Shown piece after piece: positions 53,904 through 63,359 of a DNA stretch of 64,000 nucleotides. Position numbers and translations under genes: made by a program. The notes under the pieces are model-generated. The model did not search any database, was not told the DNA's origin, and saw nothing but the letters and a program-made list of their open reading frames with translations. Every line of letters starts with the position of its first letter. Position 1 is the first letter of the stretch. Origin of the DNA: Verrucomicrobiota bacterium (GTDB lineage: Bacteria > Verrucomicrobiota > Verrucomicrobiia > JADLBR01); the NCBI GenBank assembly GCA_029560585.1, contig JAKQKQ010000049.1, forward strand, positions 119,523 to 183,522. The letters are read 5' to 3'.

Positions 53904-56900
53904 ATGGGTTTGGGCGCCGCGATGGCGGGGGCCGATGGTGGCGAGGAGCGGTTCTGCCGGTGCGGGACGTGCGGCGGGGAGTGGCGGATCCCCGCGGCGC
54001 AGTGGGGCGGGGACATGGTGTGCCCGGGGTGCGGGGGGTTCATCGGCCGGGGCGTGTTCCTCGGCCACTTTCAGGCGGTGCGGCGGGTGGCGTCGGGGGG
54101 CTTCGGCGACGTGATCGAGGGCATCGATTCGGTCATTGGCCGGCGGGTGGCGATCAAGACCCTGCGCCACAGGCTGCTGGAGAACCCCCAATTCGTCGCG
54201 CGATTCGCCCGGGAGGCGGAGGTCCTGGCGGGCCTGTCGCACCCCAATGTCGCGGAAGTCTACGGCTTCTTCGGGCAGGGCGACACCCACTACCTGGTCA
54301 TGGAGTTCGTGGAGGGCGGCAGTCTCCTGGCCCGCATCCAGCGGGGGGGCCGGGTGCCGGAAGAGGAGCTGCTGCGCATCGCCACCGGCGCGGTCCGGGG
54401 GCTGCTGGCCGCCCTGGCCAAGCGGGTGCTGCACCGCGACATCAAGCCGGCCAACATGCTCTTCGCCGGGCAGGGGCGCATCAAGCTCGTGGATTTCGGC
54501 CTGGCGGTCTCGGTCGAGGAGGCCATCGCCGGCATGGGCGAAAGGATCGGCTCGCCCCACTACACGGCGCCGGAGCGGATCGAGGGCGCCGCGGAGGATT
54601 TTCGCGGCGACATGTACAGCCTCGGGGTCACCCTGTTCCACGCCGCCGCGGGCCGCACCCCCTTCCAGGCCACCGACGCCACCGTCATGGCCTGGAAGCA
54701 CCTCAAGGCCCAGCGCGTCTCGGTCAAGACCTTCGCCCCGGGGCTCTCCGACGACACCGTCGCGCTCATCAACCGCTGCATGGCCCGCCGGCCCGAGGAC
54801 CGCTTCCGCACCTACTTCGAGCTGCTCGATGCCCTGGAGTCCGCGCAAAAGGAACTGGTCTTCGCCCCCACCAAGAAAGCCGCCCCGCCCCCCGACCTCG
54901 TCGGCGCCTCGCCCGAATCCTCCTGGGCCCTGCGCTGGCTCGGGATCGGCGCCGCCGCCGTGCTGCTGTTCGCCGGAGGCATCTTCGCGCTCAAATCCCG
55001 CGACCGCGGGCCAGAGTTCGACGACACCGTCGCGCCGCCGGCCGATCAACGGCAACGAGAGGACCACACGACCGCCGGCAACGAAGCCCCCAATCCCCTT
55101 TCCCCAGGCCCGACCGCGCACACCGGCGGCCTCGGCCCGGAAATGCTCGCCAATCCCTCCTTCGAGACAGCCGCCGAGCCCGGGACCCTCTACGTCCACC
55201 CGCCGGCCTCCGCCACCGGCACCAGGACGATACGCGAGTACGACACGGCCCCGGCCGGATATAGGATCGACTGCTATCAAATCGGCCCCAACTACACTTA
55301 CATCCAATTCTCTCGGCCGCTCAACCTCCCGATTGGCGTCGGCACCAACTACGTGCTGACCTTCCGCGCCAGGTCCACGGAACCCTTCAGGGTTGGCCGC
55401 ATAAGCGTGCAGAAGAGAACGCACCCATTTTCGGACTACATGTCGCGGTACGAAGGGGAGACGCCCGTCATATCGGACCAGTGGGCCACCTACAGGATGG
55501 TATGTGCCGCCAGCACAAATGCCCAGGATGCGCGCGTCATGTTTTTCCTTGGAAACACGTTGCCCCCCGGATCGACCCTCTACATAGATACGCTGAGTCT
55601 TCGTGCCTCTGCGCAGCGGCAGGCACCCTCGACAGTGCAGAAGGCCACCCTGCCTGCCGCGGGGCAGAGCGCCGCGGGGCTAACCGATGCCGAGCGCGGT
55701 CTGGTCGCACGCTGGAAGTTGGATGAGACGAACGGGACCACGGCGGTAGATAGTTCCGCCATGGGCAACGATCTGACGATTTTCGGAACGACCGACCCGG
55801 CGGCCTGGGCGGGCTGTGCCGGAAGTTTTCGGGGTGGGAACACCAACTATTACCTGATCCGACGACCGATCAACGGTTTGTGTGGCGATGCCATCACGTT
55901 TGGCTGCTGGATCAAGACCACGGGCAGCGCGGCACCTCATGCGATACTTTCCTATCAGACTTCCACCACCGCGGCTGATATCGATAAGGAGTTCCTCGTG
56001 AGCCGCCCGTCGGATATAAGGGTGTTTCGGGGCCGCACCTTTCTGCGCTCCACCGGTGTGAACGTCAATGACGGGAGGTGGCATCACCTCGCGGTGACGT
56101 GGAAGAGTTTGGATGGCGCGCTCAACTTATATAAGGATGGGGTGAGGGCCTATTCGGGTACGCTGGAGGTAGGCACGCCGTTGCGTTGCGATGGCGCGTT
56201 GGTCATCGGGCAGGACCAAGACGCCGTTGGGGGCGGATTCGACCCCGCGCAAGCGTTCGCCGGCTCCCTGGGTGATTACCGGATCTATACCAACGTCCTA
56301 AACCCGGAGGCGATCGCCGAGATGGCGAAGTCCCCGCCGCCAACGCGGGCCGAGGCGCCACCGGGAATGACGCCCTATATCGCCGTCAATGAGTCGCCAT
56401 ATGCCTATGGCGGTTCTCTGGCCGCGCACTGGAAATTGGATGAGACGGACGGCCTGATCGCGAATGATTCCTCGCGCAACGGAGTCCCCGGGTCGCTGAA
56501 GAATGGACCGACGTGGACAACAAATGGGATGGCTGGCGGGGCACTCGGTTTCGATGGAAGGGATGACTGTGTCGTGGCGGACGGTGTCGGCGTGAATTCG
56601 ACTCCCGGAGGATGCAACACGATAGCGTTTTGGATGTACTGGAACGGCGATGGTTCCCGTGCTCAGATGCCGTTTTCATGGGATGGTCTTTATTGTCTTT
56701 TGTTCTTCCACGGCTCTTTCGGTATCAACACGGGCACTGGCGACCTGCTGGGTATCCCCTCGACAGGCCTCGCGGGACAGTGGAGACATGTGGCGGTGGT
56801 ATTCCCGAATGGAATACCCAGCCCGGATAATGCGAAGATATACATTGACGGGGTTCGGCAGACCGTGACTCAGCGGTTCGGTTCACCCTTGAGCCGCGCG

Positions 56901-57026
56901 GCGTCTCGAAAGATTTTTCTTTCCGGATGCGGCTACTCTGCGGGTTACAAGTTTGGTGGAATCGTGGATGATGTTCGGGTGTATAATCGGGAACTCACTC
57001 GAGAGGAAGTGCAGGGACTCTACTAG
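53904..57026 (+). CDS. Receptor-type Ser/Thr protein kinase with external CBM-like and two LamG domains
   Basis: 1040 residues from the ATG at 53904; a longer frame overlaps the FAD gene. Zinc-ribbon-like N-terminus with CRCGTCGG and CPGCGG (18-45). Kinase domain about 53-315: ASGGFGDV loop, Lys85 in VAIK, HRD at 177-179, DFG at 197-199, TAPERI. One membrane helix at 342-363. Outside follow a CBM4/9-like domain (about 405-575, MLANPSFETA), LamG 1 (about 595-770, ARWKLDETNGTTAVDSS) and LamG 2 (about 805-1040, AHWKLDETDGLIANDSS). The kinase half is much more GC-rich than the LamG half. A -10-like TATACT lies at 53883. Probably a glycan-sensing kinase; repeat E supplies its stop codon. Confidence 0.9.
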   Translation: MGLGAAMAGADGGEERFCRCGTCGGEWRIPAAQWGGDMVCPGCGGFIGRGVFLGHFQAVRRVASGGFGDVIEGIDSVIGRRVAIKTLRHRLLENPQFVARFAREAEVLAGLSHPNVAEVYGFFGQGDTHYLVMEFVEGGSLLARIQRGGRVPEEELLRIATGAVRGLLAALAKRVLHRDIKPANMLFAGQGRIKLVDFGLAVSVEEAIAGMGERIGSPHYTAPERIEGAAEDFRGDMYSLGVTLFHAAAGRTPFQATDATVMAWKHLKAQRVSVKTFAPGLSDDTVALINRCMARRPEDRFRTYFELLDALESAQKELVFAPTKKAAPPPDLVGASPESSWALRWLGIGAAAVLLFAGGIFALKSRDRGPEFDDTVAPPADQRQREDHTTAGNEAPNPLSPGPTAHTGGLGPEMLANPSFETAAEPGTLYVHPPASATGTRTIREYDTAPAGYRIDCYQIGPNYTYIQFSRPLNLPIGVGTNYVLTFRARSTEPFRVGRISVQKRTHPFSDYMSRYEGETPVISDQWATYRMVCAASTNAQDARVMFFLGNTLPPGSTLYIDTLSLRASAQRQAPSTVQKATLPAAGQSAAGLTDAERGLVARWKLDETNGTTAVDSSAMGNDLTIFGTTDPAAWAGCAGSFRGGNTNYYLIRRPINGLCGDAITFGCWIKTTGSAAPHAILSYQTSTTAADIDKEFLVSRPSDIRVFRGRTFLRSTGVNVNDGRWHHLAVTWKSLDGALNLYKDGVRAYSGTLEVGTPLRCDGALVIGQDQDAVGGGFDPAQAFAGSLGDYRIYTNVLNPEAIAEMAKSPPPTRAEAPPGMTPYIAVNESPYAYGGSLAAHWKLDETDGLIANDSSRNGVPGSLKNGPTWTTNGMAGGALGFDGRDDCVVADGVGVNSTPGGCNTIAFWMYWNGDGSRAQMPFSWDGLYCLLFFHGSFGINTGTGDLLGIPSTGLAGQWRHVAVVFPNGIPSPDNAKIYIDGVRQTVTQRFGSPLSRAASRKIFLSGCGYSAGYKFGGIVDDVRVYNRELTREEVQGLY

Positions 57027-57295
57027 CCAGAAACTTCATGCTGTTCGCGGGCGCGACTCGTGCCCTGGCCCAGGATCCGGGCCGGTAGGGTTTTGGACTG
57101 CGGTGGCAGAGTCCGGCAACCGCCGGACGGCGCCACCGCTTTGGCGGCGCGCGAAGCGCGGGCCGGGACCATCGGCTTCGGCTCCGCCGGAGGCAAAAGC
57201 GGTGGCGCAGCTCCGCTCTGCCACCGCAGTCCAAAACGGCCCCGCCCCCAGAAGTTTCATCATGAATAATCCGGCGCGTGGACGTTTCTGGCTAG
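57023..57295. mobile_element. MITE-like repeat E, copy 2, with 15-base inverted ends
   Basis: CTAGCCAGAAACTTC (57023-57037) and GACGTTTCTGGCTAG (57281-57295) are inverted with one mismatch, enclosing 273 bp. The inner part can fold into a long hairpin (GGACTGCGGTGGCAGAG and complement). The TAG of the first end is the kinase stop codon. Copy 1 is at 15733-15940, inverted. Confidence 0.75.
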
Positions 57296-57322
57296 CGCCG
57301 CCCCGGCGCGCCGGGGGCGGCG

Positions 57323-57447
57323 CTGACTCGAAAATCCAGGGCTTAGGAGCCTGCTTGCAGGCGATTCCAGGCGCGAATCGCGCGCAAGCGCGCTCCTACG
57401 TTCGATTCTCATCCCCGGTGGTGCCGCGCCGCGCGGGGCATGGGATC
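57323..57447. repeat. Fixed-end modular element, family D core, copy 2
   Basis: CTGACTCGAAAATCC, core GGAGCCTGCTTGCAGGCGAT and GCGCAAGCGCGCTCCTACG, end CCCCGGTGGTGCCGC and CATGGGATC. It follows repeat E, as copy 1 adjoins repeat E at 15.7 kb. Confidence 0.85.
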
Positions 57448-57494
57448 CGAAATTCGCCACATGCAGGCGGCTCAAGATCGACGGGCGCGCGGCA

Positions 57495-60400
57495 TTATCT
57501 CCGATCAGTGCCAAACCCGAATTCCAGCAGATTGGGGATGCCATCCGGGTCGGGGTCGGCGGGGCTGTCCGCATCGCCCGAGTCCACGCCAATGCCGAAA
57601 TGCCGGAGTTGCCATGCCTCCTGCGCCGTTAGCCCCATGCCAATCAGGCTAATGTCGTACGGGTGTTTGCCTGGGTCGTCATCGCTGGCGATGTGCAGCT
57701 CAGCCGCCTTGTCCCCGGCGTCGGTCGGGGCGAACCGCACCGAGAACTCCGTGCTCGCCAACGGCGGCACGGAGGCGGAAGGTCCCACCGAGACCGTGAA
57801 CGTGTCCGCATCCGCGCCATCGATGGAGACGCCCAGTCCCGTGAGGTCCGCAGGCCCCGTGTTGCGGATCGTGAAGGTCAACCTCCTACTCGCGCCCGGC
57901 AGCAGGCCACCAAAGTCCCTCGTGCCTCCATCCGGGATCCCCGCCCCCGCCGCGCCCTCCACCGCCATCTCCGGCACCCATTCCAGCCGGGACCGATGTG
58001 CGCCACCGACGCCGTGCCCGGGCGCGCCGAACCCCGGCACCGGCACGTCAGATGCCGGCGCAAGCATCAGCGCACCGTCACCCATCGGACTCCCCGCGCT
58101 GGCGACACCATTGGTGCCATCGGCGGACGCTGTTTTGGCCTCGGATACCTTCTCGTCCGTTTTTACCGTGGGCGCTGCGACGGCGCCCAACGGCAGCGCC
58201 GCCTTCGACGCGGCCCCGGACGGCATTATTACTACCGCCATCGGAGATAGGCCGGAAACGTTGCCGTCGCCGTCATACGCGGTAACTCTATAGCTGTACA
58301 CCATGTTGGGCTTCGCGCCGGTATCGCCAAAGGACGCCGAAGCAGTGCTCCCGATAAGGACGTCGTTCCTAAACACCCTATACCCCACGACGGCCACGTT
58401 ATCTGCCGAGGGTCTCCAGATTATACTGACGGCGGTCGGCGATATAGCCTTTGCCGCAATCTTCTGGGGCGTCGTCGGCGTACTGGGGGCAAACACCTTC
58501 CGCACGGCGCCCAGGTAGCCGGTCCCCCAGCGCTCCGTCGGGGCGAGGACGGCGCCCTCGCCCCACTCGTCCCACGCCTCGTTGAGGATCGTTCGCAGTC
58601 CCTTCCCATCACAAAAGGCCTTGGCCTTTGAAAGCATCTGCCCGAATTTCTCCGGATCGCCGTTGATGACCGCAGTTCCGTTCGTTCCGTGCCAGGAGGT
58701 GGTGTCCCATCCTGGAGAGACAATAGGAATATAGTTGGTGTTCACGCCGTAGTCGGCCTGCCATTTGGATTCAAAAGTGCTGCAAAAGTTGGTATACGTC
58801 GTGTAGCGGACGCCCTCGGCGGTGCGATCAATCGCGCAGCTCCCAATATAGTTATAGGCGGTCAGCCCAGGAATGTTCCTTCGGGATCCATCCTTATAAA
58901 CAGAAACAAAATAAATGCCGGGATATCCGGCGCTCTTCGCCTGTTGGTTCCAGTACGCCAGCAGATCGCCGACCTCGTCCTTCCGCGTGATATTCACATA
59001 ATTGCCATCCTCGTCATAGCCCCACACCTCGATCTCGACCCAATGGTTCCAGGGATTCGCGGTGCTGCCGGAAATGGTATCCCGCACATATCGGACGGCC
59101 CGCGAAGGGAACGTGATCGTCTTCCCTTCTGCGGTCTCCTGATACTCGCCAGAAACGGCGCCGTCAAAGACCGTATACCAATTCTTTCCGTCCTTGCTCA
59201 CCTCCGTCTTCATATTGTGATACTTGCGGTGATCCGCATAATAGTGCCAGATCTTCACTTTGTCGACGGAGGCGTAGAGTTTCCCTAGATGGATCGTCGC
59301 GGCCCGAGTTCCGCTCCCGGATTCGGCGTAATGGGATGTACTCTTGTCGCCATCGATGACCCGGGACGGGTTGCTGGGGCCCGTGACAGTCTTGTAACCC
59401 GGCATGCGTGCGTAGTCCCAAATGATCCACACCGGCTTGCCCCCGATCCGGTGATATTGAGGCTTGGAAAAGTAGTTCTGGATCGCATAGCTCATCATGT
59501 TGCGCAGGTTCTTTATGGCGGGAGACGTTTCGGTGCCGTAGTAGTTTGCATGATTGCACCACATCACGGCGAAGTGAATATTATTTGGATACTTGGCGAG
59601 ATACTTGGACTTTAAGAAACAATTCTCAAGCGACTGCTGGAGGGAGATTCCCGCCACATCCAGCCAGTACCAATCGTATACATAGAGTGACACGCCGTTC
59701 TCGAGACCCCATTTAAGCATCCAGTCAACCGCGATCGGATTGGTGTCGGAATAGTAATTCTGCAACGGCTTCTTTGGAACGTCCTGATCCTGTCCCGGCC
59801 CGTTTACGTAGTTCGTCGCGTATCGGATGGGGTTCCAGATCGCGTAGATGTCTTTTCCGGGTCGCGCGCTCCAGCCGGGATAGACGTAGGTCCCGACCGT
59901 GTATCCGGCCGTATTATAGACGACATCAAGATCTTCCGGGGGTGAGATGGAATATCCGTTCGCGTCCTCCGGGCAATTGTACAGCGTTTCACCCTGTTGC
60001 CATATGCCATCGCCCGCGGTGGACGGTTTCGGTAGCGGGTACGGCTTCACATAGTCGGAGAAGATGACCTCTCCGATTGTGCCGCCGGATGGCTGCCTCC
60101 AGGTATTGTCTAGGCCGACGATATATTTGTCAGAGGTCAGGGTGGCCGGCGTATAAGAGCGTGTTGATGCCAGGACGTTGTCGGCATAGCACTTGGCCGT
60201 GCCATTGCTCCATGTGACTGCGATAGAGTGCCATTTTCCCCGTTTCCAATTGGAGGTGTTAATGGCTCCGGCCTCCCAGTTAAATAATCGAATCATCAGC
60301 GAGGAGCGGTCCCACCATTTGGCGACTGTAAATTGGCCGCCGCCATATTGGACGTTTCCATTGACGGTGAATAGGAAACGGTTGACGTTTCGCTCGGTGC

Positions 60401-60629
60401 CATCCCAGGTTTCGGGTTTGAACAGGAGTTCTATGGTGCCCCGGTTGGCATTGAGCGCGCCGTTCAGGGGGTATTCACCCTTGAGGGGGTAGTGAAATAC
60501 GGAGGGGGCGGCGGTGGCGCAGTGGGCAACGGCCAGTGCTGCGGCCAGCAGTGCGGCGGTGCGGATGCGGCGGTAACGGGCGAGTGCAGGGCCAACAGAC
60601 AGGGTTCGCAAAGATGCGGGCGTTTGCAT
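57495..60629 (-). CDS. Secreted LamG protein with GH99/WbsX-like barrel, inserted F5/8C domain, FN3 and ASH-like domains
   Basis: 1044 residues. Signal peptide (IRTAALLAAALAVAHCATAA), LamG about 45-205, then a barrel like GH99/WbsX (GTYVYPGWSARPGKDIYAIWNPIRY, WMLKWGLENGVSLYVYDWYW). The barrel is interrupted at about 425-545 by a discoidin-like domain (NPSRVIDGDKSTSHYAESGSGTRAATIHLG) and resumes at LAYWNQQAKSAGYPGIYFVSVYK and GLRTILNEAWDEWGEG. FN3 about 735-815, ASH-like domain about 920-1005, and a short tail with DADSPADPDPDGIPNLLEFGFGTDRR. That tail normally continues for some tens of residues, so the C-terminus may be cut. Lower GC than most neighbours. Substrate unknown. Confidence 0.82.
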   Translation of the reverse strand: MQTPASLRTLSVGPALARYRRIRTAALLAAALAVAHCATAAPSVFHYPLKGEYPLNGALNANRGTIELLFKPETWDGTERNVNRFLFTVNGNVQYGGGQFTVAKWWDRSSLMIRLFNWEAGAINTSNWKRGKWHSIAVTWSNGTAKCYADNVLASTRSYTPATLTSDKYIVGLDNTWRQPSGGTIGEVIFSDYVKPYPLPKPSTAGDGIWQQGETLYNCPEDANGYSISPPEDLDVVYNTAGYTVGTYVYPGWSARPGKDIYAIWNPIRYATNYVNGPGQDQDVPKKPLQNYYSDTNPIAVDWMLKWGLENGVSLYVYDWYWLDVAGISLQQSLENCFLKSKYLAKYPNNIHFAVMWCNHANYYGTETSPAIKNLRNMMSYAIQNYFSKPQYHRIGGKPVWIIWDYARMPGYKTVTGPSNPSRVIDGDKSTSHYAESGSGTRAATIHLGKLYASVDKVKIWHYYADHRKYHNMKTEVSKDGKNWYTVFDGAVSGEYQETAEGKTITFPSRAVRYVRDTISGSTANPWNHWVEIEVWGYDEDGNYVNITRKDEVGDLLAYWNQQAKSAGYPGIYFVSVYKDGSRRNIPGLTAYNYIGSCAIDRTAEGVRYTTYTNFCSTFESKWQADYGVNTNYIPIVSPGWDTTSWHGTNGTAVINGDPEKFGQMLSKAKAFCDGKGLRTILNEAWDEWGEGAVLAPTERWGTGYLGAVRKVFAPSTPTTPQKIAAKAISPTAVSIIWRPSADNVAVVGYRVFRNDVLIGSTASASFGDTGAKPNMVYSYRVTAYDGDGNVSGLSPMAVVIMPSGAASKAALPLGAVAAPTVKTDEKVSEAKTASADGTNGVASAGSPMGDGALMLAPASDVPVPGFGAPGHGVGGAHRSRLEWVPEMAVEGAAGAGIPDGGTRDFGGLLPGASRRLTFTIRNTGPADLTGLGVSIDGADADTFTVSVGPSASVPPLASTEFSVRFAPTDAGDKAAELHIASDDDPGKHPYDISLIGMGLTAQEAWQLRHFGIGVDSGDADSPADPDPDGIPNLLEFGFGTDRR

Positions 60630-61086
60630 GGGGGATCCTCTGATTTGTGTTACTTCGGGTGGTGTGATTCAGGGTATTTGCGGTTTGCGTCGCGTGAGCT
60701 GCTCGGTAAATTGGGGCCGAGGGGAGGGAGAAGAGTGTCTCGGCGCGATTGTCGCGAAGAACGATGGCGGTTGCGCCTATTCTGGTTGTTGCGCCCGGCG
60801 GATGCACTGGGCTTGGCGGCGTTTCGTCCGCAATCATCGCCGCGGTCACACCCGGTCCTCGCTCTGCCGTTTTCGCGCGCTGTCCCCGAGCCGGGATCTG
60901 GGCTGGAGCTGCCAGCGCCCCGGCGGCCGGGCCCTGGAGCGCGACGAGGCCGCGGTGCGCCGCAGGCCCCGCCTCGTGGAGGCATTCTGGAAGCAGGCCG
61001 AGCTTTGGTGAAATTACCACTGTTGTCGACAGGACTTCAATAGAAGCAGCAGGGGCTGGAATATGGTCATGTTCATAGGAGGCTGC
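60630..61086. other. Intergenic region upstream of the GH99-like gene
   Basis: 457 bases between two minus-strand genes. It contains repeat H copy 1. I see no gene and no clear promoter. Confidence 0.45.
60808..60862. repeat. Repeat family H, copy 1
   Basis: 55 bases beginning TGGGCTTGGCGGCG and including TCATCGCCGCG, matched in direct orientation at 63218-63272 with about eight differences. It lies upstream of the GH99-like gene. Confidence 0.6.
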
Positions 61087-62892
61087 TTATCGGATGACTT
61101 GTTTCTTGCGACATCCGCTGCGGAGACCGAGCAGCGCCAGTGCGCCCAAGCCCAAGAGCAGGAAGGTGGATGGCTCTGGGATCACCAGCGCGATGCTGTT
61201 GCCACCGAGGTAATTGTAGTCGATCCCATAGCCGTCCGGCAGATTCTGGATGACGCCAAACGCCGAGCCCAGGAGGGTGCCATACGTCGCGAACACGTAC
61301 GCGTCGTCGTCGGGCGCCCCCGCGAGGAGGAAGAAATCCACCGTGGCCGAGGTGATGTCGAGGGAACCCGTCACCACCAGCAGATCGCTCGAGCCGAATC
61401 CGCTGGAATCCAGCTCGATCTGGAGGGTGCCGTCCAGGTCTGCGTTCCCGTTGAAGGTCAGCGTGCCGATCGAGTTGCCCGGGGCGACGATGCCGCCCGT
61501 GAGGCTCGCCAGCGCCGATGAGATCATCCCCGTCCCGCCGAGCGTGGCTGCAGACTCGACGGTATACTGTCCGCCGCCGACGTGGCTGCCGTTGACGAGG
61601 AGAATGCCCCCGGAAACAGTGGTCGCGCCAGAATACGTGTTGCTGCCACCCAGGGTCAGCGTGCCCTCGCCCCCCTTGGTCAGGCCCAGGTTGTTCAAAA
61701 GCCTCCCCCGGAAGGTGGAGTTAAGCGATTGGTTGATCGTGAGCGTCGCCGCCGTGAGGTTGGTCGCGTTGTTGATCACCTCGCCGGCATAGTTGGTGCC
61801 ACCATCCGCCAGCCTGCCGATCGTCGTATCGTAGCCAGAAAGATTCAGCGTGCCCGCGCCCGCGCCGCTGGGGCCGCCAGCGCCAATGATCAGCGAGACA
61901 TTGGTCGGCAAGGCACCGGCGACTTCCGTGCGCAAGTTGCCGCCCCAGTCTATCCTGAGGGTGCTAAAAGTGTTGCTGGCCACCGCCAGCCGGGCGCTGC
62001 TGTTGACCCCGAGCCCACCGGTTCCGAGTTTGATCGGGTTGCCCGTGACGAGGAACGTGCCCTGATCCAGCCGAAGGCCCGCGTTCGTGCTCGTGATGCC
62101 CCCCGTGAGCGTGATCGACCCACCGGCCGCATTGATCCAGGTCTCCGAGGCTCCCGCAACGGTGATGGGGCCCGTCCACACATTGCTGCCGCTGTGGCTG
62201 CGCAAAGCACCGCGACCCATGGCATCGGCTACGCTGCCACTGATGGTGAGCGGTTCCGCGACGGTAATGCCACCGGAGAGGCGGAGCTGGTTTCCGGCCT
62301 GGACCGTGGTCGCCCCGTTGGTGCTGCCAAGCGCACCAGAATTGGTGAAGTACAGTATGCCCCCGCCGCTGACGGTGGTCGGGCCCGAGTAGCTGTTCGA
62401 GGCGGTGAGGATCAGCATGCCCACCCCGGCCTTGGTGAAACCACCGCTCCCGGCTATCTCGGCGCCGATCGTCGCGCTCCTGTCGATCTTGTTGGCGCCC
62501 AGGGCGTTGACCGTGATCGTGGGCGTGGCCCCGGCCAGCGTGAGGATATTGGCGGCGCTGCCGTTATTATCGAGAAACCAGCTCGCGGGCGTATTCGTGG
62601 CCCCGTCTCCGAACGTCAGGTTGCCGATGGTCCGGGCCGTGTCGAGGTGGACCGTATTGTTCGCGGTGATGTCATTCGTGAAATAGGCCGTGGCCCCCGA
62701 GCCGTCGGCCACCGTCCCCGCCGCCCAGTTGCCCGCCCCGCTCCACAGGCCACCACTGATCGCATTCGTCCAACTGCCGCTGGTCTGCGCCATGGCCACG
62801 CTGACAAAACCCACCAGCGGCGCAACCAGCGCAACCAGCAATCTAAGCCCTGCCGCACGGGGCCATCGGGCGCTCTCCGAAATCATGCTCAT
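61087..62892 (-). CDS. PEP-CTERM-anchored protein with autotransporter-type beta-strand repeats
   Basis: 601 residues from the ATG at 62892; the upstream ATG at 62997 adds only polar sequence. Signal peptide LLVALVAPLVGFVSVAMAQ. The body is a repetitive beta-helix with units such as LTKGGEGTLTLGGSNTYSGATTVSGGILLVNG and FTKAGVGMLILTASNSYSGPTTVSGGGILYF. The end is VIPEPSTFLLLGLGALALLGLRSGCRKKQ: PEP motif, membrane helix and basic tail for exosortase processing. No exosortase lies in the window. A cell-surface or matrix role is likely. Confidence 0.93.
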   Translation of the reverse strand: MSMISESARWPRAAGLRLLVALVAPLVGFVSVAMAQTSGSWTNAISGGLWSGAGNWAAGTVADGSGATAYFTNDITANNTVHLDTARTIGNLTFGDGATNTPASWFLDNNGSAANILTLAGATPTITVNALGANKIDRSATIGAEIAGSGGFTKAGVGMLILTASNSYSGPTTVSGGGILYFTNSGALGSTNGATTVQAGNQLRLSGGITVAEPLTISGSVADAMGRGALRSHSGSNVWTGPITVAGASETWINAAGGSITLTGGITSTNAGLRLDQGTFLVTGNPIKLGTGGLGVNSSARLAVASNTFSTLRIDWGGNLRTEVAGALPTNVSLIIGAGGPSGAGAGTLNLSGYDTTIGRLADGGTNYAGEVINNATNLTAATLTINQSLNSTFRGRLLNNLGLTKGGEGTLTLGGSNTYSGATTVSGGILLVNGSHVGGGQYTVESAATLGGTGMISSALASLTGGIVAPGNSIGTLTFNGNADLDGTLQIELDSSGFGSSDLLVVTGSLDITSATVDFFLLAGAPDDDAYVFATYGTLLGSAFGVIQNLPDGYGIDYNYLGGNSIALVIPEPSTFLLLGLGALALLGLRSGCRKKQVIR

Positions 62893-63359
62893 GCGTTTCT
62901 TGGATGACGGTGGTTCTTGCGGGCTTGACGGCGGGATCGTGGCCTGGAACAGGCCGCCTCTTGCGAGATTCTGGTGCAAGGGGAGCTGTTGTTTCATGTG
63001 TTTATGGTCCCCTCGGGCGTGTCACGGAATGCGCCTGCTGTGGCCGCATCAACCTTCTGGCGGCGTTGACGGCCAGCGCTCAATCCGGCGGGTGGCGCGA
63101 CCGTCCAGCCGACGGACATCCCGCGCGCACTCGGACTGGCGTGTTGGCGGAGGATTCGGGTTCTCAACTTCGGGGACCTATGGCTGAAGGCTGGGGGCGA
63201 GCGCACGTCGGGTGTAATGGGCTTGGCGGCGCCTCGTCCGCTGTCATCGCCGCGCTCACATCCGATCCTCGCGCGGTCCCCAAGCCTGGGTCTTTACCAT
63301 GGATACGAGGTTCTCAACTTTCGTGCCAGTTTGCAGGAAATCGAAGCAAGGGGGTGTTT
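62893..63359. other. Intergenic region upstream of the PEP-CTERM gene
   Basis: 467 bases, no gene recognised. It contains repeat H copy 2. Confidence 0.45.
63218..63272. repeat. Repeat family H, copy 2
   Basis: Direct copy of 60808-60862. The two copies bracket the PEP-CTERM gene, and each lies in the upstream region of a minus-strand gene for a secreted protein. Confidence 0.6.

Noticed and set aside
53661..55424. Minus-strand open frame of 587 codons opposite the receptor kinase
   Set aside because: Shadow of the very GC-rich kinase region, Gly/Arg/Glu-biased and without motifs.
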